Assembly: GCA_002433075.1 (NCBI GenBank)
Contig: DJHM01000030.1
Span: forward strand, 240,446-262,277
Reading direction: 5' to 3'
Length of the DNA stretch: 21,832 nt
From: Latescibacteria bacterium UBA6620
Lineage (GTDB): Bacteria; Latescibacterota; UBA2968
Made by a program: the position numbers and the translations under genes. The notes beneath the pieces are model-generated. The model saw nothing but the letters and a program-made list of their open reading frames with translations, was not told the origin of the DNA and searched no databases. This document shows positions 14,894 to 21,099 of the stretch, piece after piece (within the stretch, counting starts at the first letter, position 1; each line of letters begins with the position of its first letter).

Positions 14894-15072
14894 GGCGAAT
14901 GCAGAATGCAGAGTGAAAAGCGCAGAGGCAGGTACAGAGAAGGGTCTCGCACATCATAGACGATCCACACGGGGTCACTTCGAGCGTAGTCGAGAAGTCC
15001 CCCATCGAGTAAGGCAATCGGCGAGTTCTCGACGGAGTTGATCCCGAGCGAAGTCGTGGGGCTCGAACTGAC
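14894..15072. repeat. Repeat-like spacer between the two reductases
   Basis: The spacer begins with a GAATGCAGAATGCAGAGTGA-type tandem near 14898-14917 and contains two related imperfect inverted units. One is ACTTCGAGCGTAGTCGAGAAG at 14977-14997 with its last base omitted from the quoted core ACTTCGAGCGTAGTCGAGAA; the other spans 15024-15069 and joins AGTTCTCGAC to GCTCGAACT. Such CTTCGAGCGTAGTCGAG strings are typical of dispersed intergenic repeats. No gene was recognised here. Confidence 0.45.
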
Positions 15073-15102
15073 GCCGCTCATCCTTATGATTAATCTAACC
15101 TA

Positions 15103-16035
15103 ATGGATCGAGTTAAACTAGGACGAACTGGTCTCGACGTCAGCGTGATGGGTGTTGGCGCGGGCGGCCCCAGCCAGATGGGCAAGCGGTCGGGAAAGAC
15201 CGAGGCCGAATCGGCGTCTATCCTCCTCCAGGCCTTCGACGCCGGAGTGAACTTCGTCGACACGTCCGAGAACTACGGAACCGAACCCCTCGTCGGCCTC
15301 GCCCTCAAGGATCTCCCTCGAGACCAACTCATCATCTCCACCAAGAAGAGCTCCAGCGATGCCAAGGCCGCGGACGTCGCGCCCGGACTCGAAGCGAGCC
15401 TCTCCCGTCTCGGAACCGATTACGTCGACGTCTACAACCTGCACGGTGTCTGGCCAGGCGACTATCGACGTTGCGCCGAAGAACTCTACCCGGAGCTCCT
15501 GAAACTCAAGGAAGCGGGGAAGATTCGATTTATCGGGATGTCCGAGAAGTTCAACGACGATATGGAACACGAGATGGCCCCAATGGCGCTCGCCGACGAC
15601 ATCTGGGATGTGATGATGATCGGCTTCAACCTCCTCAACCAGTCCGCCAGAGATCGGCTCCTTGCGAAGGCCATCCAGCAGGACATCGGTATCCAGGTGA
15701 TGTTCGCCGTTCGCAAGGCCCTCAGCGATCCCGACCATCTTCTCACCGTGATCGCAGGTCTCATCGAAGCCGGCCAGATCGACCCCGCAGACATCGACGA
15801 CCCCAACGACCCGATCGGATTCATCGTGCACAAAAACGGCGCCGTCAGCATTCCCGACGCCGCCTACCGCTTCTGCCGCCACGAGCCCGGCACCCACGTC
15901 ATCCTCTCCGGCACGGGCAACCCGGAACACCTGAAAAAAAACATCGCCAGCCTCGAGCGAGGACCGCTACAGACGGAAGATGTCGACCGACTCAAGCATA
16001 TGTTCCGGAATGTCGATTCCATCACGGGACAGTAG
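15103..16035 (+). CDS. Aldo/keto reductase, second paralogue
   Basis: A 310-residue aldo/keto reductase in the same family branch as the preceding gene; by eye roughly 70-75% of the first 60 residues are identical. The tetrad residues are at the same positions: Asp53 and Tyr58 in NFVDTSENYG, Lys81/82 in STKKSS, His114 in YNLHGVW. It ends SITGQ without the tail of the first copy. Differences cluster after His114 (WPGDYRRCAEE against YDYDYDRCKDE), suggesting altered substrate choice. There is no Shine-Dalgarno before the ATG; a TATGAT at 15085-15090 lies 12 bases upstream, which may mean a very short leader. The pair looks like an old tandem duplication separated by repeat DNA. Confidence 0.94.
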   Translation: MDRVKLGRTGLDVSVMGVGAGGPSQMGKRSGKTEAESASILLQAFDAGVNFVDTSENYGTEPLVGLALKDLPRDQLIISTKKSSSDAKAADVAPGLEASLSRLGTDYVDVYNLHGVWPGDYRRCAEELYPELLKLKEAGKIRFIGMSEKFNDDMEHEMAPMALADDIWDVMMIGFNLLNQSARDRLLAKAIQQDIGIQVMFAVRKALSDPDHLLTVIAGLIEAGQIDPADIDDPNDPIGFIVHKNGAVSIPDAAYRFCRHEPGTHVILSGTGNPEHLKKNIASLERGPLQTEDVDRLKHMFRNVDSITGQ

Positions 16036-16096
16036 CGAGTTAAGGTCTGAAGCTCCACCCTCTCTTTGCTTCCCCCCAAACTGGCTCCGTCCCAAT

Positions 16097-16114
16097 TGTG
16101 CCAACGTTGGCACA
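16097..16114. repeat. 18-bp perfect palindrome
   Basis: TGTGCCAACGTTGGCACA is a perfect palindrome preceded by AAT, so it begins AATTGTGCC like the longer palindrome 19 bases further on. It could be a weak terminator for the reductase (only TTCTT follows) or a protein-binding site. Confidence 0.6.
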
Positions 16115-16132
16115 TTCTTGATTCGATCACTT

Positions 16133-16156
16133 AATTGTGGCCCCGAGGCCACAATT
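16133..16156. repeat. 24-bp palindrome, left copy flanking the toxin-antitoxin pair
   Basis: AATTGTGGCC (16133-16142), the centre CCGA, then GGCCACAATT (16147-16156): perfect 10-bp arms. An identical 24-base unit occurs at 16831-16854, just beyond the toxin gene. Confidence 0.9.
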
Positions 16157-16168
16157 CGTCTCAGCAGG

Positions 16169-16222
16169 TTGACTGCCCCTATAAATCCGCATACTATTTG
16201 GGTATGAAACATACTACTAAAG
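16169..16222 (+). promoter_or_regulatory. Toxin-antitoxin promoter and operator
   Basis: TTGACT (16169-16174), a 17-base spacer and TACTAT (16192-16197). CATACTA occurs at 16190-16196 and again at 16210-16216, 20 bases apart (two helical turns), and GTATG at 16202-16206 forms inverted repeats with both CATAC copies. TACTAAAG is also repeated at 16215-16222 and 16226-16233. Overlap with the -10 fits autorepression by the ribbon-helix-helix antitoxin, as known for such modules. Confidence 0.65.
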
Positions 16223-16244
16223 CATTACTAAAGAGGACGGGGAA

Positions 16245-16484
16245 ATGAAAGTGAAGACTTCTGTCAGCCTGTCGGAAGACCTGGTTCTCGGAATGGATAC
16301 GCTTCTGAAGCACCCCGGCCTTCCCAGCACCCGGTCCGCGTTCCTGGAGGAGGCGTTGCGTCAATTCATCGCCGACGCAGAGCGGCGGGCGAGGGATGAT
16401 CAGGACCTTGATATTCTCAACCGCCGATCTCGAAAGCTCAACCGGGAAGCAGCCGATACCCTCGGCTACCAGACCGATCTGTGA
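16245..16484 (+). CDS. Ribbon-helix-helix antitoxin
   Basis: A 79-residue protein. The N-terminus KVKTSVSLSEDLVLGMDTLL is a typical ribbon strand plus first helix, and STRSAFLEEALRQFIADAER the second helix of a CopG/Arc-type dimer that binds DNA. The charged C-terminus (RRSRKLNREAADTLGYQTDL) would be the disordered part that wraps and blocks the toxin. GAGGACGGGG precedes the ATG. The gene overlaps the toxin start by four bases (GTGA). The upstream direct and inverted CATAC repeats are the likely target for autoregulation. Confidence 0.88.
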   Translation: MKVKTSVSLSEDLVLGMDTLLKHPGLPSTRSAFLEEALRQFIADAERRARDDQDLDILNRRSRKLNREAADTLGYQTDL

Positions 16485-16807
16485 GGCGAGGAGAACTCTA
16501 CCGGGTCTATCGTGGATCGCGTCGGGCCCCCAGAGACTTTCGAGTGTTCGTCGTAATCAGTCGCCAGGCCGTGATCGACTCGCGATTCTCGACCGTCATC
16601 TGCGCTCCTATCTATTCCTCATTCGACGGACTATCGACCCAGGTCCAGGTGGGCATCGAGGAAGGATTGAAACACGACAGCAGTATCTTCTGCGACGAGT
16701 TGGTCAGCATTCCCAAGTCTTCCCTCACACATTTCCTCGGCACCCTCTCCGAAGCAAAGTTGACTCGCCTCAACTCTGCACTTGCCATCTCAATCGGAAT
16801 CGCGTGA
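16481..16807 (+). CDS. MazF/PemK-family endoribonuclease toxin
   Basis: A 108-residue toxin. Members of this family cut mRNA at short sequences and halt growth when the antitoxin is lost. Seen: the opening RRGELYRVYRG, the core strand FRVFVVISRQAVIDS, VICAPIYSSFDGLSTQVQVG, the helix-strand LKHDSSIFCDELVSIPKSSL, and a final LSEAKLTRLNSALAISIGIA minus flanking residues. Length and motif order match the family; the first loop (SRRAPRDFR) lacks the usual Pro-Arg-Pro arrangement of classical MazF, placing it in a divergent subgroup. The GTG start overlaps the antitoxin stop. A 24-bp palindrome identical to one upstream lies 23 bases after its stop. Confidence 0.9.
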   Translation: MRRGELYRVYRGSRRAPRDFRVFVVISRQAVIDSRFSTVICAPIYSSFDGLSTQVQVGIEEGLKHDSSIFCDELVSIPKSSLTHFLGTLSEAKLTRLNSALAISIGIA

Positions 16808-16830
16808 GGCGCTTGCTCGCAAAGTCTCCT

Positions 16831-16854
16831 AATTGTGGCCCCGAGGCCACAATT
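16831..16854. repeat. 24-bp palindrome, right copy flanking the toxin-antitoxin pair
   Basis: Identical to the unit at 16133-16156, including the preceding T, in the same orientation (the unit is symmetrical apart from its CCGA centre). Homology of the neighbouring topoisomerase IB fragment ends 34 bases beyond it. Confidence 0.9.
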
Positions 16855-16887
16855 ATCGTCCCAACCCTGACAACTTAGGAGAACCAA

Positions 16888-17133
16888 GTCGCGGGCCGTC
16901 ACCTGGATGTGACCCTTCGGATTCGGACACACCCAGATATCTGTCCACGCGGGCGGAATCACCAGGGACAGGATTCGTTGGCGCTCCTTCTTGTCCGAGA
17001 TCCGTTTACCCCGAGGACCGTAGAACGCCCAGCCCTTGCCCGCACGCTTCTGGGAGATTCCGGGTTGCCCGTCGGTTACATAGACGAGACCGGCGCGGGC
17101 GGCAGCTTCGTAGTGTTCGGTTACGGTTGCCAT
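16888..17133 (-). pseudogene. Amputated 5' fragment of a DNA topoisomerase IB gene
   Basis: The first 82 codons encode the N-terminal part of a bacterial topoisomerase IB: GLVYVTDGQPGISQKRAGKG, WAFYGPRGKRISDKKERQRI, then IPPAWTDIWVCPNPKGHIQV and TARD. The normal continuation (ARGRKQYRYH-like) and the whole catalytic domain with its tyrosine are absent. After Arg-Asp the frame runs LVLLSCQGWDD, crosses the 24-bp palindrome, and continues antisense through the toxin gene, so it is not a real protein there. The full enzyme is about 330-400 residues. No remainder was found on the other side of the toxin-antitoxin pair. Promoter and start codon are intact, so a useless short product may still be made. 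Confidence 0.82.
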
Positions 17134-17140
17134 CGAGACA

Positions 17141-17169
17141 AGTATAGGACGGTTGGGAAAGGAGGTGAA
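17141..17169 (-). promoter_or_regulatory. Promoter of the topoisomerase IB fragment, leaderless type
   Basis: On the minus strand TTCACC (17169-17164), a 17-base spacer and TATACT (17146-17141). The ATG at 17133 follows the -10 by only seven bases, so transcription would start at or next to the ATG, as at rlmH. Confidence 0.6.
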
Positions 17170-17250
17170 CCGAGAGCCGGGTCATCCGTCCCCGGAGTCG
17201 GGAATGCTATCCATTCGGTGAAAACACGACCGCACGAAACGAACCTGGCT

Positions 17251-18513
17251 TCATTCGCCACCTTCCCCATCAGACTGTGACACGTCATAACACCATACGA
17301 CATTCACGTCGCGGATATACAGACGTCCGTTCGCCACGACCGGATACGCCCAGATCTTCGAATCGCCACGCACAGGTGGGTTGGGCAACGTAAATCTGCC
17401 CTTCTCCACGTAAGCCGTCGGCGTCGCTGCGACGAGGGCTACCTCCCCATCCTCGCTCGCCAGGTAGACGTGACCCTCCGCGTAGAAAACCGATGCAGGT
17501 CCCACGCTTCGATCGGTCCACTTCAACTCGCCCGTTTCGAATTCCGTGCAGACCAGTGCGGATCTCGTTGTCCCGAACAGATGGCCCTGCGTCAGGATCG
17601 ACCCGCCCAGGTTGACGGGTAGTTTCGACCCGAAATACATCTCCGTCACCACCGGGTCGCCGTCAAGATCAATCTTCAATAGGGCACCGCCAGCACGGTG
17701 CGTCGCGTTGTAGACGGCGTCGCCCTGAATCAGAGGGGTGGGGATGTTCGCGGGGCTGCCCTCGGCCGTTCGGTGATACCGCCACAGCACCTTGCCGGTC
17801 TCGGCATCTACCCCCAGCAAGCCCCCCTTCAGAAACTGAACGTACTGCTTTTTCCCCGAGGCGTTGGAGATCGCGATCGATGAGAAGGCAGCATCCTCCG
17901 CTTCAGCGATTGAAGTCGTCCAAACCGTCTCGCCCGTCCTCTTGTCCAGTGCCACCATCACCGCGGCCTGCCCACCCGGCGTAACAACCACCCGGTCCCC
18001 GTCAACCAGGGGCGATTCCGAATAAGCCCATCGACCCGGCTTCCCGCCGAATTCTTCCCGAACATTGCGAGTCCATACCACCTTTCCCGAGGCCCTCTCG
18101 AGGCAGGCCACATCTCCGTCCGAACTGAACACGTAAAGCCGTTCGCCGTCCACGATCGGGGTCGAACGAGACCCCGGATAGCTCGGATCCTGGTCGGGGA
18201 GACCCACATTGCCGACGTGCGTCGACCACACCACCGCCCCATCCCTCGCATCGAGCGCCTGCACGAATTCCCGATCCCGCCCTTCGCTCCCCATCAGGTA
18301 AACGCGGTCGCCCACCACGGAGGGCGTCGAATACCCTTTTCCCGCGCCGTCGACTCTCCACACCAGGTCAGGTCCGTTCTCCGGCCAGGTCGAAAGCAAT
18401 CCTGTCTCTTCGGACACGCCATCCCGATTGGGACCTCGCCACCCCGGCCAATCTCCTGCACCCGACTCACCAGCCAGCAACCCGAAAACCACGACCAACG
18501 TCCACAGCCTCAT
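17251..18513 (-). CDS. Exported PQQ-type beta-propeller protein
   Basis: A 420-residue protein with a signal peptide (MRLWTLVVVFGLLAGESGAG) and then DWPGWRGPNRDG, the opening typical of PQQ-like propeller proteins of Planctomycetes- and Verrucomicrobia-like bacteria. Blade motifs of the form GxxxW recur: GAVVWSTHV, GKVVWTRNV, GETVWTTSI, GKVLWRYHR and GELKWTDRS, giving a seven- or eight-bladed propeller. It is BamB-like in fold but without lipobox or operon evidence for outer-membrane assembly. The start at 18513 is preferred to the ATG at 18537 because GGAGG lies six bases upstream and it forms an ATGA overlap with the preceding gene. The ligand and any enzymatic role are unknown. Confidence 0.88.
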   Translation of the reverse strand: MRLWTLVVVFGLLAGESGAGDWPGWRGPNRDGVSEETGLLSTWPENGPDLVWRVDGAGKGYSTPSVVGDRVYLMGSEGRDREFVQALDARDGAVVWSTHVGNVGLPDQDPSYPGSRSTPIVDGERLYVFSSDGDVACLERASGKVVWTRNVREEFGGKPGRWAYSESPLVDGDRVVVTPGGQAAVMVALDKRTGETVWTTSIAEAEDAAFSSIAISNASGKKQYVQFLKGGLLGVDAETGKVLWRYHRTAEGSPANIPTPLIQGDAVYNATHRAGGALLKIDLDGDPVVTEMYFGSKLPVNLGGSILTQGHLFGTTRSALVCTEFETGELKWTDRSVGPASVFYAEGHVYLASEDGEVALVAATPTAYVEKGRFTLPNPPVRGDSKIWAYPVVANGRLYIRDVNVVWCYDVSQSDGEGGE

Positions 18514-19193
18514 TCTTTGCCTCCATTCTCGCAACATCCCAATCGATCCAGGGCTTCTTCCAGTGTCATCTCTCTGAAGTGTTGTGTCACGGTGCTCCCT
18601 TCGGATGCATCGTCGATCGACACTCTTTCACGCGCAACCCGACTCTCTTCTTCGACCGACTCGAATGCCCGGCCCATCCACGAAAGAATGGGTTCCTCCG
18701 CGCACGTCAGACGCAGAGTCGGTTTAGTGACGCGTCCATCGGGCGCGTAACAGAACCCCCTGGAGATCGTTCGCCTCGCGCTCTCCGCCGTGACGTTCGT
18801 TGCTGACTCGCCAAGGTGGAATCCTTCCGGAATCAGCAGGACATTCACCGCCCGATCGGTCACCGCCTCAGGCAACTCGCCCGGTTCAACGAGCACCATC
18901 TTGTGGTTCGGCCAGAAATCGAGCATCCCGTAGTCGACCAGCGGGGACTGCATCTGGAAAACGAAATAATCCGGATAGGCGAAGAACTCGTCTCCCCCCT
19001 CGCGATATCGGTCGTAGAATGCCGTCACGAAAGCCATCATCAGGAGGGACGCACCCGTCGCATCCAGCCCTTCGGGCGAAACGACCCCGATCCGCGTCGT
19101 CTTCCCAACCTCCGCGAAAAAACGACCGTGTGGCGTCTCGTCCCCCTCGACAACAACCTGGAAATCCGTAGCCCTCAGGACGCTGCTATGCAC
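18510..19193 (-). CDS. Hypothetical protein (227 aa) coupled to the PQQ-type protein
   Basis: I do not recognise this family. There is no signal peptide or clear membrane helix. Visible segments: FQVVVEGDETPHGRFFAEVG near residues 11-30, SLLMMAFVTAFYDRYREGGD near 49-68, then an aromatic, acidic part (FAYPDYFVFQMQSPLVDYGM) and LDFWPNHKMVLVEPGELPEA. The C-terminus is helical and charged and ends GCCENGGKE with a Cys pair. The GTG at 19193 has AGGGGTGA about three to ten bases upstream. Its stop overlaps the ATG of the PQQ-type protein (ATGA), so the two are made together. The wording of the central part suggests a compact alpha/beta cytosolic protein, but no function can be given. Confidence 0.75.
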   Translation of the reverse strand: MHSSVLRATDFQVVVEGDETPHGRFFAEVGKTTRIGVVSPEGLDATGASLLMMAFVTAFYDRYREGGDEFFAYPDYFVFQMQSPLVDYGMLDFWPNHKMVLVEPGELPEAVTDRAVNVLLIPEGFHLGESATNVTAESARRTISRGFCYAPDGRVTKPTLRLTCAEEPILSWMGRAFESVEEESRVARERVSIDDASEGSTVTQHFREMTLEEALDRLGCCENGGKE

Positions 19194-19260
19194 GTCTCAC
19201 CCCTTTTTTCTGGCCCGAGAGTAAACACTGACTTACCTATAGAGATCGTTATAGGGTATC

Positions 19261-19283
19261 GGGTTTGCGAATGTTCGCAACCC
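19261..19283. promoter_or_regulatory. Palindrome in the divergent region before the ABC transporter
   Basis: TTGCGAATGTTCGCAA at 19265-19280 has perfect 7-bp arms around TG, extended by GGGT and CCC. It sits between the divergent 18510-19193 gene and the transporter, next to AT-rich blocks (CTATAG, TTATAG). An operator for one or both units is plausible; no clear promoter pair was found. Confidence 0.4.
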
Positions 19284-19311
19284 ACTTCTGCCGCAGTCCG
19301 GGAGGAAACAG

Positions 19312-21099
19312 ATCGACCCCGCTCCAGCGTCCGATCCATCGAATACACGGGTACCGCTCCGACACTACGCCTCCCTCCTCGCCTGGTATCTGAGTCCCTA
19401 CAAGAGTCGCGTCGCCCTCCTCGCCGTCAGTATGGCGTGCGGAATCGGGCTCAGCCTGCTCAATCCACAGGTCATCCGTTACTTCATCGACACCGCCCAG
19501 GCCGACGGCCCGATGCGCCATCTGGTGTGGGCGGGCGTCTTCTTCCTGGGCATCGGCATCGCTCGGCAGGGCGTGCAGATTGTCAGCTCCTACCTCGGTC
19601 AGGACGTCGGGTGGCGGGCGACGAACAAGATGCGCAACGACCTCGCCTACCATTGTCTGAACCTGGATATGGGCTTCCATCACGCCCACACCCCGGGTGA
19701 AATGATCGAGCGTATCGACGGCGACACGACTTCCCTTTCCAATTTCTTTTCCCAATTCGTCCTGCAGGTCATCGGCAGCGTCGTGTTCCTGGCCGGAGTC
19801 CTCGTACTCATTTCCCTCGAAGACTGGCGCGTCGGCGCAGCCCTCGCCGCGTTTTCCTGCGTGGCGTTTCTGGTCCTGAACCTGACGCGAAACATCGCCG
19901 TGCCGATCTACACTGCCGAGCGCGAAAGCTACGCCCGGATGTATGGTTTCATCGAGGAGCGTCTCCTCGGGCTCGAGGACATACGAACGAACGGCGCCAT
20001 CGATTATGCCGTGCAACGTTTCCACAACGTGAACAACAACGTCTTTGCTCGTGTCAAACGATCCGAGCTGATGAGCGAAGCCCTGAGTGCCATCACCGGA
20101 GTGATGTTCGCCCTCGGATATGCCCTGGCGATGGGAATGGGGATCTGGCTCTACAACGAGGGCACGTTCACGATCGGTGCCGTCTACCTCGTGTTCCACT
20201 ACACTTCTATGCTCCGCGAGCCCCTGTTTCAGCTCAGTCGTCAGATCAACGAGCTCCAGCGCGCCACCGCCGGGCTGAAGCGGATCGAAGCGCTCCACCG
20301 GATCGAGACCTCCATCCTAGACGGCACCGAACACCTTTCCCGCAAGACCGGAAGCGAACCGCTCGGGGTCACCTTCGATCACGTCACGTTCTCCTACAAC
20401 CCCGAAGAGATCGTTCTGAACGACGTCAGCTTCTCGCTGCAACCGGGTGAGACGCTCGGTCTTCTCGGCCGAACCGGCAGCGGGAAGACCACGATGACGC
20501 GCCTTCTGTTCCGCCTGTATGACATCCAGAGCGGGGACATCCGGATCGGCGACCAATCGATCGGGACCCTGAAACTCGACGACCTGCGCCGTCACGTCGG
20601 CCTCGTCACTCAGGACGTTCAGCTTTTCAACGCCACCGTCCGTGACAACCTCGCGCTCTTTCAACCCGACATTGCCGACGATCGGATTGTGCACACACTC
20701 GGGGAACTTGGACTTGGAGCCTGGTACGATCGCCTGCCCGACGGCCTCGACTCAGAAATCACGGCCGGCAGCAGCGGGCTCTCTGCGGGTGAAGCCCAGC
20801 TCCTCGCCTTCACACGCGTGTTCCTCACGGATCCCGGCCTCGTCATCCTGGATGAGCCCTCCTCGCGACTCGACCCCGCCACCGAGCGACACATCAACGT
20901 CGCCGTCGAACGCCTGCTGGAAGGTCGCACGGGCATCATCATCGCGCACCGTCTCGAAACGGTCGAGAGGGTCGACGACATCATGATCCTCGATCAGGGC
21001 CGCGTTCAGGAATTCGGAAGACGCGAAGACCTCGTTCGGGACCCCGCTTCCCGATTCTCCAAACTCCTGCAAGCCGGTTTCGAAGAGCTAATCGCGTGA
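19312..21099 (+). CDS. ABC transporter, ATP-binding/permease half (exporter type), non-standard start
   Basis: A half-transporter with an N-terminal six-helix membrane domain (first helix around VALLAVSMACGIGLSLL) and a C-terminal ATPase. From the chosen start it is 595 residues, the normal family size. Seen: Walker A GRTGSGKT (386-393), Q-loop VTQDVQLFNATVRDNL, signature LSAGE (490-494, usually LSGGQ), Walker B VILDE (511-515) with Glu515, and H-loop IIAHRL (His546). No in-frame ATG, GTG or TTG exists between an upstream stop and ATG 19432, which would cut the first helix. GGAGG with a six-base gap precedes ATC at 19312, giving the natural-looking start (I/M)DPAPASDPSNTRVPLRHY. The gene overlaps the next half by GTGA, suggesting a heterodimer. 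Confidence 0.88.
   Translation: MDPAPASDPSNTRVPLRHYASLLAWYLSPYKSRVALLAVSMACGIGLSLLNPQVIRYFIDTAQADGPMRHLVWAGVFFLGIGIARQGVQIVSSYLGQDVGWRATNKMRNDLAYHCLNLDMGFHHAHTPGEMIERIDGDTTSLSNFFSQFVLQVIGSVVFLAGVLVLISLEDWRVGAALAAFSCVAFLVLNLTRNIAVPIYTAERESYARMYGFIEERLLGLEDIRTNGAIDYAVQRFHNVNNNVFARVKRSELMSEALSAITGVMFALGYALAMGMGIWLYNEGTFTIGAVYLVFHYTSMLREPLFQLSRQINELQRATAGLKRIEALHRIETSILDGTEHLSRKTGSEPLGVTFDHVTFSYNPEEIVLNDVSFSLQPGETLGLLGRTGSGKTTMTRLLFRLYDIQSGDIRIGDQSIGTLKLDDLRRHVGLVTQDVQLFNATVRDNLALFQPDIADDRIVHTLGELGLGAWYDRLPDGLDSEITAGSSGLSAGEAQLLAFTRVFLTDPGLVILDEPSSRLDPATERHINVAVERLLEGRTGIIIAHRLETVERVDDIMILDQGRVQEFGRREDLVRDPASRFSKLLQAGFEELIA

Noticed and set aside
16612..17133. 173-residue protein starting with topoisomerase IB sequence
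   Set aside because: Only the first 82 residues have family character; the rest is read through a palindrome and antisense to the toxin gene, so it is a chance chimera.
17158..17168. Perfect Shine-Dalgarno AAAGGAGGTGA on the plus strand
   Set aside because: No start codon with an open frame follows at a useful distance. The same bases form the -35 region of the minus-strand topoisomerase promoter, so the match is probably chance.
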